NCBI RefSeq assembly: GCF_040183065.1
Contig: NC_091123.1
Coordinates: forward strand, 11,078,001 to 11,142,000
Reading direction: 5' to 3'
Length of the DNA stretch: 64,000 nucleotides
Source of the DNA: Periplaneta americana
Taxonomy: Eukaryota > Arthropoda > Insecta > Blattodea > Blattidae
Below the pieces are notes generated by a model that saw nothing but the letters and a program-made list of their open reading frames with translations, had not been told where the DNA came from and did no database searches. The position numbers and the translations under genes are program-made. This document shows positions 43,601-53,135 of this stretch, one piece after another (the stretch's first letter is position 1; the number at the start of each line of letters is the position of its first letter).

Positions 43601-44774
43601 AATTTATCCGATTTGTTTGAAACTGATCATGGATACTAAGTATGTTATTAGTAATGGACATACCAAGTTTCAACTTTCTAAGTACAATAGTTCTGTAAAT
43701 ATTAATAATTTTATAAAACTATATATCGTTTGATATAAAATGCTCCATGCACCATATTGCAAGAAATGTTCAATATTTCTTTTTATTTATATGTTCGGAG
43801 AAGGTATATAAATAATGATATGTATTAGTTTATTATGGGAATAATATAGTAATACAGTTATCTTGGTTTTAATTTCATACTTTTAAGGGCACAAAATCAA
43901 AACCTAACATCGGAATATCAAAATAAAGATAATAAAAATGGAAAAAACCAAATTTTCATTTTTTCTTCAGTTTTGTTCGAAAATTTCACCTCTGCCTCCC
44001 CTTAACATAAGTTTACTAGAACTATGTTATAGGGACCAAAATATAAATCTGAAATATATTGATATAATGAGAATATTAATGTAACGAAATTTTACCATTA
44101 GAGATTTTGTATTCTATTTAGAGAAATTAATGGTAACAATAAGAATGGACAGATGTTAGTTTCAATATAAGTAACAAATATTAATCAGTAATGAATCTGT
44201 TAAGCAATAATTTATGTAATTTTAACCTAATTGAAGTTATTGTCCAACGATCCCTTACATCACTGGAAAGCGAGTTCCAATGTCTAGCAACTGTAACTGA
44301 TGCCATAAGCATATTTTCCCCTCATTGGAGTCGCCATGATTGAGAAATAAAACACAAAAATTTGTCTTTTCTACTGTTATAATTGTTCAATAAACGAGTT
44401 TTCTGCGAGGAACTATTCCCTGGTCGGGGATTAGCGATCGGGACTCTTGCACCGAAATTCATTGGTTTGAATCCCGCTTCTATTGATTACTTGGTTTAGA
44501 TATTTTTTGAAGTTGTCTCCAATTGTAAAGCGAATGTCAGGTAACCCCATAAGTGGATGTTCGCAGCTACCTGTCCGGGGACGGCACGACGTTCAGCGAG
44601 CAGGGCGCGCTGAAGCCCACGGCTGACGGCAGCGACCACGTGCTGGTCAAGCAGGGCTCCTTCTCCTTCACCAGCCCTGAGGGCAACCCCATCAAGCTCA
44701 CCTACGTGGCCGACGAGTACGGCTTCCGCCCCGAGGGCGCGCATCTACCCGTGGCGCCGCCCGCAACCTTCTAA
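35536..44774 (+). CDS. RR-1 cuticular protein gene (whole coding span, three exons)
   Basis: Spliced coding sequence is 35536-35544, 37051-37178 and 44567-44774: 345 nt, 114 residues plus stop. The product should be a secreted chitin-binding structural protein of the cuticle, of the endocuticle glycoprotein type. Residues 1-17 form a signal peptide (hydrophobic run VAALLMLVAVAVA, likely cleavage near S17-P18). Residues 41-107 form the chitin-binding domain. The Rebers-Riddiford pattern G-x8-G-x6-Y-x-A-x-E-x-G-F-x7-P-x2-P is matched exactly by G76, G85, Y92, A94, E96, G98, F99, P107 and P110, with F in place of the last aromatic Y. The ending GAHLP is typical of RR-1 (soft cuticle) members. 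Donors gtgagt and gtaaca and acceptors ttgcag and ttcgcag keep one frame; codon 46 (Ser) is split 2+1. A tiny first exon that interrupts the signal peptide is usual in this family. Introns are 1506 and 7388 bp. Splicing is inferred, not observed. Confidence 0.9.
35643..36848 (+). mobile_element. hAT-like remnant in intron 1 of the cuticular protein gene
   Basis: Ends TAGAGCCCGGGTGTTTGGCA and, inverted, TAGAACCCGGATGTTTAGGC. Inside is a BED-finger frame at about 36500-36645. Target duplication is unclear: AGTCATCAT occurs on both sides but is offset from the left tip. Confidence 0.6.
36500..36645 (+). pseudogene. BED-type zinc finger fragment of a hAT transposase
   Basis: ATG at 36500 opens MPKFSKPLRSKLHAYFSEFG followed by FSTDGRVLLCKICEKTVNHE and a stop. 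This matches the start of CGGBP1-like/hAT BED fingers (C-x2-C pair present, the His/Cys pair lost after the stop). It is on the same strand as the host gene but lies in its intron. Confidence 0.6.
37051..37178 (+). CDS. Cuticular protein exon 2 (signal peptide and N-terminal linker)
   Basis: Begins after ttgcag and ends before gtaaca. It encodes residues 4-45 plus two bases of codon 46: the rest of the signal peptide, then a short linker with PFPQEVRQG and VPVLQRTEV-like character, and the start of the RR domain, VGQFSL. If unspliced, the frame hits TAA at once after the donor, which supports the junction. Confidence 0.88.
37730..37910 (+). mobile_element. MITE family M1, copy 2, in intron 2 of the cuticular protein gene
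   Basis: Starts CACAGTCTAGTTTATACAGT and ends near GCATATATTAGATTGTG. The body is the inverse of 23280-23456 with moderate substitution. Non-coding. Confidence 0.8.
37915..38030 (+). repeat. Outlying unit of the 140-bp tandem family
   Basis: GTAAAATGAACTTAACAATC, TTTTAGTATTATCACAATTT and CGTAGCCTAGCAACCACATA follow the order of the units at 38440-39130. Confidence 0.75.
38035..38400. other. Possible insertion separating tandem units
   Basis: Its borders carry weak inverse similarity (AATGCACCTTTTCTCA near 38078; AAAGGGTGCATTTTGT near 38366). A plus frame of 70 codons inside is not recognisable. It may be an unclassified MITE. Confidence 0.35.
38440..39130 (+). repeat. Tandem repeat, unit 131-147 bp, about five copies, in intron 2
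   Basis: CACATAAAATGAACTTA occurs at 38455, 38594, 38741, 38872 and 39019. Two unit lengths alternate (139, 147, 131, 147) because one form lacks ATAGTTAACATAGAGTGT. Each unit ends with GACTGACTCTAAGG or GACCGACTCTAAGG. Confidence 0.93.
39601..40270. mobile_element. TTAAGGGG-ended element, copy 1 (about 670 bp)
   Basis: Left tip TTAAGGGGAGGAGGTAGTTA, right tip inverse CTAAGGGGAGGGAATAG. No transposase. TTAA at the tip recalls the piggyBac target, but classification is uncertain. Confidence 0.55.
40420..40690 (+). mobile_element. tRNA-like/SINE fragments followed by ATT array
   Basis: AGCCCGGGTTCGACTCCCGG at 40449-40468 is a strong B box/T arm. GTCCCGGTAGCTGAGATGGT near 40551 is an A-box-like head. 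The order suggests two truncated SINEs. An interrupted ATT/ATC microsatellite follows at 40618-40686. Confidence 0.45.
41357..41489 (+). pseudogene. PIF/Harbinger-type nuclease N-terminal fragment
   Basis: Reads TEFFDAMDDKDFLIRFRLLK, then after a one-base slip in an A-run LDMLLKTEDDLKFPSDK. This follows the N-terminal D-x-F-x-x-R-F-R-L and L-x-F-P-x-D pattern of HARBI1-like proteins. The catalytic domain is absent. Confidence 0.65.
41490..43250. other. Intron 2 spacer with one LINE piece
   Basis: Except for the LINE fragment at 42190-42490, AT-rich sequence with no feature recognised. Confidence 0.4.
42190..42490 (-). pseudogene. LINE fragment (family X), shorter copy
   Basis: The minus frame reads MDIFKYLGCTTSSNMSCCRE and RRRIAMVKEDF, matching the fragment at 13905-14625. 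Only the KYLG region remains. Confidence 0.75.
43255..43330 (-). mobile_element. LINE family Z 3'-UTR piece (minus strand)
   Basis: CTGGCAGAGTTAAGGCCATAAAGCCTTCTC, described in parts: TGGCAGAGTTAAGGCC then AAGCCTTCTCTTCCACTC is the inverse of 34378-34420. Confidence 0.65.
43563..44005. mobile_element. TTAAGGGG-ended element, copy 2 (about 443 bp)
   Basis: Tips TTAAGGGGAGGCAGAGGTGA and, inverted, TTAAGGGGAGGCAGAGGTGA are identical over 20 bases. The outermost TTAA may be the target. No coding content beyond a chance 64-codon frame. Confidence 0.75.
44413..44482 (+). pseudogene. tRNA-like fragment just upstream of exon 3
   Basis: TGGTCGGGGATTAGCGATCG resembles an A-box arm and GGTTTGAATCCCGC a B box, at tRNA-like spacing. 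It is probably a SINE head in intron 2, close to the splice acceptor. Confidence 0.4.
44567..44774 (+). CDS. Cuticular protein exon 3 (RR-1 chitin-binding domain and stop)
   Basis: Starts after ttcgcag and ends with TAA at 44772-44774. It encodes residues 47-114, most of the RR-1 domain and a short PVAPPATF tail. The exon is strikingly GC-rich at third positions compared with its AT-rich surroundings, as expected for a conserved highly expressed structural gene. A stretch of open frame upstream to 44553 is intronic. Confidence 0.92.
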
Positions 44775-44817
44775 ACTATCTACGTTTCCGTGTAGCCATG
44801 TTCCTTGTTTTTGTAGC

Positions 44818-44823
44818 AATAAA
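44818..44823 (+). terminator. Polyadenylation signal AATAAA of the cuticular protein gene
   Basis: A canonical AATAAA lies 44 bp after the stop codon, so the 3' UTR would be only about 60-70 nt. Short 3' UTRs are common in small cuticle genes. Confidence 0.7.
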
Positions 44824-44929
44824 CACATTCTAACTTAACGTCTCTCACTTTGGACGTACACCTACATTCCTCCTCACTAGATATGGATGGGGGTAACTTG
44901 GAAATTGACCATCACATAAAAATATAATC

Positions 44930-45046
44930 CCCTCCATTGTTCTCCTTGGGTTCCTCTTCTTCTTGAATTCCTTCTTCTCCGTGTATTTACTTTGTTCTCC
45001 TTGCCCTCCTTGTGTCTCCCTTTTCCTCACTGTGTTTCTCTTGTCC
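44930..45046 (+). repeat. Pyrimidine-rich degenerate minisatellite, left part
   Basis: Variants of CTTGTTCTCCTTG and CCTCTTCTTCTTG. It resembles the inverse of the GA-rich array at 26860-27770 and continues at 45680 after the Tigger element. Confidence 0.6.
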
Positions 45047-45048
45047 TA

Positions 45049-45677
45049 CAGTAGAATCCCGATTTTCCGTCACTCTATTAACCGATTGGTGGATTAACCG
45101 ACTGTCTTTCTCTCTCGCTCTTTTTTTATGTAGAAAAAAATATGAAGTACCGTATATTACATTAGTACGAATTTTTTTCTACAGAGTGTTTTCTTTACAA
45201 ACCTTTACCCTTATACAGTATGGTCTACTCTTAAAGAGGCCGTACTGTCTAACTTCTATGCAAAATGTCTTCTACAGGTGTCAAAAGAAAACTGTTGTGC
45301 TACGAAAAAAAAGTACATATAGTACAAGTAATTGAATGGTTTGGAAAAAGAGAAACTGTGGTTCATCTCGCGTCAGAATATGAAATAGAAATTACAGCTG
45401 TGCACGATTTAATGAAAAACAAATATAAAGTGTATAAATCTACAACTTGAGACCTGTATGCATACTGTTCCTATTTTTTCACAGACAGCTGTCATAAGGA
45501 GTTTTGTTAAATTAGTGAACTTCTGAATTATTATATACCTACCATGTTAAAACAAAAGAGGAAATTACGAAACTGTACTTAATTTATGAAAACCCTATAT
45601 GGTACGGATTATCCGATTTTTTCGATTGAACGTTCACTTCACAACCTTCATTACCACGGATAATAGAGGTTCCACTG
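45049..45677 (+). mobile_element. Internally deleted Tigger/pogo element with TA target
   Basis: Ends CAGTAGAATCCCGATTTTCC and, inverted, CAGTGGAACCTCTATTATCC, with TA at 45047-45048 and 45678-45679. It encodes only the N-terminal DNA-binding part of a transposase. Confidence 0.85.
45265..45450 (+). CDS. Tigger N-terminal DNA-binding fragment (61 codons)
   Basis: Reads STGVKRKLLCYEKKVHIVQV, then VHLASEYEIEITAVHDLMKN and KYKVYK. This follows the CENP-B/psq-type N-terminal helix-turn-helix of Tigger transposases (KRK..L...EK...I). Frame intact, but the rest of the transposase is deleted; relic or, less likely, a small DNA-binding peptide. Confidence 0.65.
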   Translation: MSSTGVKRKLLCYEKKVHIVQVIEWFGKRETVVHLASEYEIEITAVHDLMKNKYKVYKSTT

Positions 45678-45679
45678 TA

Positions 45680-45830
45680 TTTGTATTTCCCTTGTGCTCC
45701 TTGTATTCCTCTTGACAATCTTTTATTCCCCTTCCCCTTGTCCTCTTATATTCCTCTTGTACTTTTCATATTCCCCTTGTTCTCCGTGTCTTTCCGTTAT
45801 CCCTATTTTTTTCCTATTTTCCTTATATAA
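45680..45830 (+). repeat. Pyrimidine-rich degenerate minisatellite, right part
   Basis: CCTTGTGCTCCTTGTATTCC and ATTCCCCTTGTTCTCC-type units. Continuation of 44930-45046 beyond the Tigger insertion. Confidence 0.6.
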
Positions 45831-46153
45831 CAACATAGGGTTAAGTGGCAGGATACTTTCTCAAAGCTCGAAAACAAAGCAGAGAAATCATGTTAAAAAT
45901 TAGTTATCAAATACAAGCAAGCTCATGTCCTGGGATGTTTCTTTCTTTACAATTTTGTTTTACTGTAGGGCCTAATTTTATATGTTCTTTCCCTTACTTA
46001 TTATTTAAAAAAAATTCAACTGGAAAATGCACCCGTTAACACATTGATGATACTACTGCGTGTTCAGTTCATGGCTCGCTGTATGTCGTCATGTGGCTAG
46101 CCGATGAGCCTAGAGAATACAATCTTCCTACACTTCCGCAAAGGCGTATTACC

Positions 46154-46552
46154 TATGTGCCAGAGAAGTTGCCTAGCAAGAACGGCGTTCATTCTGAAGA
46201 GTACGTACCGATACGTACGGTAACGCCGGTAGTGGCAGGAATGTGAACTGTTTGGAAACACGTACAGAGATGAGTTTTTTCTTACTGTCGGGATATGGGG
46301 ACAGGGTTAAGACGATTACGTACAGTATTTGTTGACATTAACTTGGACGGTCAACATGGACACGGAGCATTTGATTTGTGTTGTGGAATGTTGCCGTACG
46401 CAACCGATAACAAATGCCCTGCGTACGACTTGCCCACGCAAAACACAGTACGAAAGAGGTTATGGTAGCACACAGACCGTACAGACCGCCATCTGTTGCT
46501 ACGACGTTGTTCAGGTTGAACGCCTTGAATAATAGGCAACTTCTCTGACATA
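46154..46552. mobile_element. MITE of about 399 bp (family M3)
   Basis: Starts TATGTGCCAGAGAAGTTGCC and ends with the inverse of TATGTCAGAGAAGTTGCC. GC content is higher than the flanks. Several CGTACG-rich motifs inside. No transposase. Confidence 0.8.
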
Positions 46553-46829
46553 AAAGCTGAAACTCGCTTCAAATCGCTTACTCACAACAGTGACATCATA
46601 ACACACTTTGAAATGAACACCCAGTAAATTTCTACTATTAAAATTTCCATAAAAAATGATCTATGCTAAAACGCTACAACATGCTAAATCCTAAAATTAA
46701 GAGTGCTATAAATTCTAAATTTGTAGTTTTAAGTTACTAAAAATCTACAGTACATGCATGAAAGGTGGCACTACTTGGTCTCTGGTGACGTAAGAAAGGG
46801 AATGATCTACATAAATATATAACAAAATG

Positions 46830-47830
46830 GTAGAATGAGGGACACTGTCTGCCAATGGAAATCGTCTACAAGAGCGTCGGAATGTGAGAAAGTGGCGCTT
46901 ACCAAGTTCATGATTGGCTACTTATGCGTGACACAGCACTATAGTCCAATCGGCAATGTATTTGGTGACAGAAAAGGGAATGTTCTGCACAAGAGTGTAA
47001 AAAATTGCGTAGAAACCAATCAGTTACTACTGTTCGCTTATCAAGTTTAGGATTGGCTACTTGTCTGGCATAATACTCTCCTCTGACTGGTCATCCTTCA
47101 CCTACGATGTATTTGGTGAGAGAAAAGGGAATGGTCTGCACAAGAGTGTAAAAAATTGCGTAAAAACCAGTAAGTTACTACTGTTCGCTTATCAAGTTCA
47201 GGATTGGCTACTTGTCTGACACAGTACTCTCTTCTGACTGGTCATTCTTCACCGGGGTTTTGTCTACGATGTATTTGGTGAGAAAAAAGGGAATGGTCTG
47301 CACAAGAGTGTAAAAAATTGCATAAAAACCAGTAAGTTACTGCTGTTCGCTTATCAAGTTCAGGATTGGCTACTTGTCTGGCACAGTACTCTCTTCTGAC
47401 TGGTCATTCTTCACCGGGGTGTTGTCTACGATGTATTTGGTGACAGAAAAGGGAATGGTCTGCACAAGAGTGTAAAAAATTGCGTAAAAACCAGCAAGTT
47501 ACTACTGTTGGCTTATCAAGTTCAGGATTGGCTACTTGTCTGGCACAGTACTCTCCCCTGACTGGTCATTCTTCAACGGGGTGTTGTCTACGATGTATTT
47601 GGTGAGAGAAAAGGGAATGGTCTGCACAAGAGTGTAAAAAATTGCGTAAAAACCAGCAAGTTACTACTGTTCGCTTATCAAGTTCAGGATTGGCTACTTG
47701 TCTGGCATAGTACTCTCCTCTGACTGGTCATTCTTCACCGGGGTGTTGTCTACGATGTATTTGGTGAGAGAAAAGGGAATGGTCTGCACAAGTGTATAAA
47801 AAATTACGTAAAAACCAGGACTACTCTTCG
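46830..47830 (+). repeat. Tandem repeat, unit 162 bp, about six copies
   Basis: ATGGTCTGCAC recurs at 47131, 47293, 47455, 47617 and 47779, exactly 162 bp apart; a diverged first unit lies at about 46830-46985. Units share CAGGATTGGCTACTTGTCTG and GATGTATTTGGTGA. No stable frame. Confidence 0.95.
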
Positions 47831-48985
47831 CTTACAAAGTTCAGGATTTACTACTTGTCTTTATATACTTTCTTCTAAACGTGTAATAGTCAATTAAATC
47901 CCGTTCGAGTTTTGATTTTCTCAAGATAGATCAAAGCCTCTAGTGAGATTAGTGTTTATAGAAATGTTCCTTTCTAAATGGAAGGGTTGACGTGTCTGAT
48001 CTTTTTGTCCAAAGATCTCTCATTCAATTTAAATTGCAATTATGTCTTATGGTACTTTTGAAACACCTTGTATAACAAATAATAAAAGCGGAAAGAATTA
48101 AAAGGGGCTTATCTAACCAACTGCTCTGATCAGTTCCTCTTAAACATTGTGGAATGTTAACACATTTTGGGCAATTTCTGTCCAAGCAGAACTTATCTTT
48201 TCAATTAGCTTAAGAACTAATAAAATCATTCAATTATTACTTAACGAAGTAAAGCGTTCGATGAAACAAGAGAGGTGAAAAAGAAAATAATAAGGGAAAG
48301 AGATAAAGGCGAAGAAGTACCACAATAATTTAAACATAACAGGAAACAATGATTGGGACAGCGCTGCCAGGACCAGTTTCCAGTTCCTTATGGGGCAGCT
48401 CTTATGAGCTGGACTACCGTCTTATAAGCGTTGCCAGGAAACTCGATATGGACACATTACATGAGACAGTTAAGTCTATATTTTCATCGGTTTATAGACG
48501 ATTTTGCGCAAATTGTCGTGTTAAAGAACAGCTGTGCCCATTTCAAGTGTCTTTCTAATATATTGTTCGCTAATTTAATGTACGAAAGCTTTTAAAATTC
48601 GCATTCTTGGAACGACTTCACGAAATGTTTCCGCGGTCGCGTTCCTCGTCTGTCACAGCGTACAGTCGCTGCGAGTTAAACTAGCAGTTGTTTCGTCTTC
48701 ACTTGTTTCGTTATTCGGCTGTCGTTCATTCTTCGGAAGATGCTGTTCTCAAACTACGCAACAGCCTGCAAGGCTGGTCCTCCCGCTAAAATGCAGCATA
48801 ATTTGTGACACAAACGCAAATTTAGCTTAATTTTAATTCATATATTATCAAGGGCACTCTCTAATTTAATAAAAGTTGCTGAAAATATTCTTTTTACAAC
48901 AACTTCATATAAAGTGCACATTTTTGTGATCGATTTTTACGGTCTTATACATTGAAGTACTGTTTTGACTGTTTTCTAGAAATCA
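47830..48985. other. Spacer after the 162-bp array
   Basis: Only the solo mariner-like tip near 48049 is recognised. A plus frame at 48349-48558 is not similar to anything I know. Confidence 0.4.
48049..48073. mobile_element. Solo mariner-like tip
   Basis: GTACTTTTGAAACACCTTGTATA is close to the inverse tip of the element at 31947-32859 (trimmed here to its core TTTTGAAACACCTTGTATA). No partner end was found. Confidence 0.4.
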
Positions 48986-49560
48986 GCTTTGATACTGTTC
49001 AAGAATTTAAATATTTGGGTAGTATAATTTGAGGATGTGAAGAACGGAATAAAAAAATGCAAATAGTGCATTTGGTCCAGTTGTACCCAATATGGAAATC
49101 TTATGTTATATCTAGATCTACAAAATCTTTAACAGTAACGTGAAATCAGTCTTATTATATGGCTGTGAGACATGGAAAACAAGTAAAATTATACAAAATA
49201 AACTGCAAACATTTGTTAATAGATGTTTACGAAGAATTTTAAAAAGTAGATGGCCAGATATAATCACAAACTCAGAACTATGGAAGATAACAAATCAGAA
49301 AGAAATCACAATAGAAATCAAAAGACGAAAGTGGAATTGGATAGGGCACACAATCAGGAAATAAGATGGAGCAGTAGAAAGAATGGCTTTGGATTGGAAC
49401 CCCAGGGTAGTAGAACAAGGGGAAGGCCAAAAAATACATGGAAGAGAACAGTTTTGGAGGAAATTGCTAGGGAAGGGAAAGCATGGAGCGAAGTGAAGAA
49501 GTTGGCTACAAATAGGGTCCGATGGAGGCACTTTGTGAATGCCCTATGCTCCTCATGAGG
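48985..49560 (+). pseudogene. LINE C-terminal fragment (family W)
   Basis: Begins FDTVQEFKYLGSII, then in other frames [53 protein letters not shown], then GRPKNTWKRTVLEEIAREGK and RVRWRHFVNALCSS-stop. This is the conserved end of a widespread animal non-LTR retrotransposon protein. At least two frameshifts. Confidence 0.8.
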
Positions 49561-49886
49561 AGATGCAGAAGTTTGATTGATTTGATTGATAGAAATCAGC
49601 TGCTTATTTATCTGTAACAATAGCAATAGTCATCAAAAGATTTAAAGTTGTGAAGCAATAAAGCAATAAGCATTTAATTTGTAATATGAGACAAGGAAAC
49701 TAGTAGGCTCCACCAGTATTAGGCTAGCGGTACTGGTATTTGTGTTAATGGAATGATCAATATATGCTTATTATGATCGCGGATCTATCCTCATTTGTTT
49801 TTATATTTTAAGAGACTACGTGCATCACATTATTTCCTGAAAGAAATCACTCAGACATAAGGAATGTCGTCTCTTTATATAACAAT

Positions 49887-49887
<1 letters not shown>

Positions 49888-49945
<58 letters not shown>
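49888..49945 (+). repeat. AAT microsatellite next to an inverse LINE tail
   Basis: About 19 units, followed by AAGCTTTATTTATACCTAGG, which on the minus strand would be a UTR running into an ATT tail. Confidence 0.8.
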
Positions 49946-49946
<1 letters not shown>

Positions 49947-49949
49947 GCT

Positions 49950-51270
49950 TTATTTATACCTAGGAAATTCCAACAATAACGATGACGTATTAATTAATAA
50001 ATGAATAATGTAATTTGATGCTACTTTGTTTCATTGATTTATATCTTTATACAAGGGGGCCATGTTAAAAACAGTTGCTGCAGAGCTGTGATTTCGGTAT
50101 CAGATGGACTTGGAAAAGATTCACATGAGACTTCTTTTAACATGTAAAAGGTTAAAAAGTAAAAATTTTCTTATCTTTTCTCTTATAAAGAATTTTAACC
50201 TTTCTGAAGAATTTCTCGGGGCAAAATATTAACTTCAATACATTTACTCATATTTTTACTTACAAGAATAATCTGGTTTGAATTAAAATGTCTTCGTTAT
50301 TTTATTTGTAGTCTTCTTTGTCTCCCTAATCTTTTGTAAGTAACATCTTTAAAACTAATACATTTCTTTCAAATAATTTTACAAATACTTTTTTTTTGTT
50401 TCTATCGCAGAAATGATTTTTTTTTACATAAGCACCAGAATTTCTGGAAAATTTTGCAACAAATTTACTGTCATAAAGCAGTCATATTTGAACCGGTTTT
50501 TTAAGAAACCCTTAAATCACGAAATACAAAGTTTTGGGTAAATACAAAAAACTGTTTAAAAGAAATGCATGCATGAGTTCAGAATTGGGTTTGAAATGGA
50601 AAATGTTGGTAGAAACATAACGAATATTTTTCTATGCAAAAGAATATTTTAAAATAGAATATCATGTTTGAAAATGTTTGACTTATGGAGTTTCTCAAAA
50701 TCTAGTAAAGATTTAACAAAACAATCTCTTTATTTCATGAAATAATTAAAAATTTGGATAAAAATTAATATGAATTTGATTCTCAAAACTAACATTTAGA
50801 AACTGATTTCATAATTTTTGCTTCATGTGAACAAATTTTACTCTAACCTATATGAAATGTCACTGAGGACATAGGTAGTAAAGTTTTGCATGAAATAATC
50901 TAATACTATAATACATTACACAAAAGACTACAACATTATTCTAACAAATCCAAAATTCAGACACAAAATAATTTACCAAACAACACCTTAGGTTATAGTT
51001 TTGTTGATTCTGTATCAATCTTGTATTGTATTATATTGTATTGTATTTACATTCCATGGTATTCGTACATTGCTTCACAGCTAGAATGTGGAACATGTCA
51101 AACGAAAAAGAAAATCTTAATAATACTATAAAGTCTTAATTATAGTCACACTCTAGTTGAAATATACACAGAAGGTTTTTAAAATGTAGCCTACTAGTAC
51201 AACACAAAGTTTTAGTAGTCTATCAATATTTAATAGAACACAGAAATATTCATAAAGCGTTGTTCACCTA
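49950..51270. other. AT-rich spacer, nothing recognised
   Basis: A TTGTATT-rich patch at 51020-51050 may be another inverse LINE tail. No coding frame. Confidence 0.4.
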
Positions 51271-52000
51271 CAGAATAGAAGGCTTGAGAAATTAGGCACT
51301 TCTTTAATTTGGCCCTAAAGAATCTTATGTTTTGAGTTTTTTTATATCCATGGGTTATTGCCATATAACGCACTCCTTTCTGATAGCACGATAGACTTAC
51401 CGATGGAGTATGAAAGTCATTTTTGACGTGTATTTATGCTATGAACTGATGAATTAGTTACAAAGTTTTCACGATTAAATATTATGAGGAAGATTATTAA
51501 TGAAAAAAAATATACTGACAAGCCATGGGCATTATTTGTAGTTTTTTGAAAATAGTCCTACACGATTCCCTAGATTTGGCACCTACTATTATTCTAATTA
51601 CTTTTTTGTAGTAGGAATATATTGTTACTATCTGTGGAATTTCCCCAGAATATTATTCCAAAACTCATTATCGAGTGGAAATATGCAAAGTATATTGTTT
51701 TTAAGGTATTGATATTTACTACCTCTTGCATAGATCTAATAGCAAAACGTGCTGAATTTAGTTTGGGGGTAATTTCTTTAATATGATTTTTCCAATTTAA
51801 CACATTAAAACATTGTCACTGACTTATGGGCCTTCTCTACGTAACCTAATTTTCAAGCGCAAATGTTACAACAGAAATACCATTTGGCTTGTAGTATTTT
51901 CTACAAAATGGTATATCTCTACCCATAGAACAGGAATTAGCAATAAACTCAATTTTGTTAAAATTTGACTTTAGGAGTTTCTTTAAAAACCGATTCATTT
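51270..52000 (-). pseudogene. LINE fragment (family V), minus strand
   Basis: The frame 51803-51594 reads NWKNHIKEITPKLNSARFAI, VNINTLKTIYFAYFHSIMSF and GIIFWGNSTDSNNIFLLQK. This is the region after the palm domain of a Jockey/CR1-like reverse transcriptase. Flanking frames to 51270 and 52000 are degraded. Confidence 0.7.
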
Positions 52001-52850
52001 ATGATAGAACTTGTTACTGTATCTGTTAATTATATTTCGCGTTTATCTCTAATAACAAAAATATACATTTACGATTGAAAACTGCTAAAATGCTTTTCTT
52101 TCGGTCTGTAACAACCAGCTCATGCCGCCAGAGAAATATATATGTCGTGAGAGAACAATTAAAATGAAGAATTCAAACATACTAAAGACACCGTGAATGG
52201 ACAGACATGATCCACCTAAACTGACATTGCAATACCGACCCACGATTCACTGGGGCACAGTTGAAAGCAGGACGTCGGAGTTAGACGGGAATAAGCCTCA
52301 AGAACGTCATAACTCACAGTTCATGATGATAATAATGGTGATGATGACGATTGATGATAAATTGTCCGTAATTACATCATGCCCGAGGAGAGATTCGAAC
52401 TCAACACACGCCTTTTCTGGGAGAGCAGGAAAAACCGTTTGATCGAACTTCCTCATCGTATCGAGTTGTCGGCCAGGTCTTTGACCCGCGTGGTTCACAA
52501 CTCACGAAAACAGAGGAGCTCTATTTCCTTGGTCTGCACGCAACGTGACTTCGATGACCTTGTACTCCCTGGATCCGAAGTTCGAACCTTAAATCTCGCC
52601 GAGGGCGACGGTATTTTGAAGGGAAGTGGAAAGTAAAGTCGGGGGTTCCCTGACTGAAAAGGCTGTAGGTAAAATTACAGGCCAGCTCTTTTACTGTCTC
52701 ATTAAGTTGTCTACTTCGTGAACAGATGTCTCTACGGGCCAACTCTCGATTCAGATCACAGATGTTTCGCAGGATATGCAGTGAGACCTCTGGCGGACAA
52801 ATAAGGAATGTAATAATTGTGATGTAAAGAGTCTCCGAGATCCCAAATGT
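52000..52850. other. Spacer before Jockey-like fragments
   Basis: Moderate GC between 52370 and 52790 with overlapping short frames on both strands; none recognised. Confidence 0.35.
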
Positions 52851-53135
52851 AAACTTACGCTATACGCTGATGATACTGTTAGTTATACTAAGCACATAAA
52901 CATTCAGTTTGCTTCTCTACAAATGCAGGAAGTCTTAAATATCATAACCCAATGTTCCACAAATGGCGTCTTAAGATAAATGGCTCCAAGTCGCAAGCAG
53001 TTGTTTTCACAAGAAGATTTCCGCGGCAATTTCAGACCTTCACCATCAAAAATGAAAACATACCTTTCATAACTACCGTTAAGTATCTTGGAGTTCTTCT
53101 TGATAGGAGACTTACTTTTAAACATCACGTCACAG
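52850..53135 (+). pseudogene. Jockey-like LINE fragment A1 (YADD motif)
   Basis: YADDT at 52863-52877 is followed by HINIQFASLQMQEVLN and, after a frame slip, FHKWRLKINGSKSQAVVFTR and TTVKYLGVLLDRRLTFKHHV. It stops abruptly at 53135, where fragment B starts. Confidence 0.8.

Noticed and set aside
44553..44774. Intronless 73-codon cuticle gene starting at the ATG at 44553
   Set aside because: That ATG lies before a good acceptor (ttcgcag) and would give no signal peptide; the three-exon model keeps the frame and restores the family's usual architecture.
52197..52742. Several overlapping frames on both strands in a GC-richer patch
   Set aside because: Mutually exclusive short frames with no recognisable domain or splice pattern.
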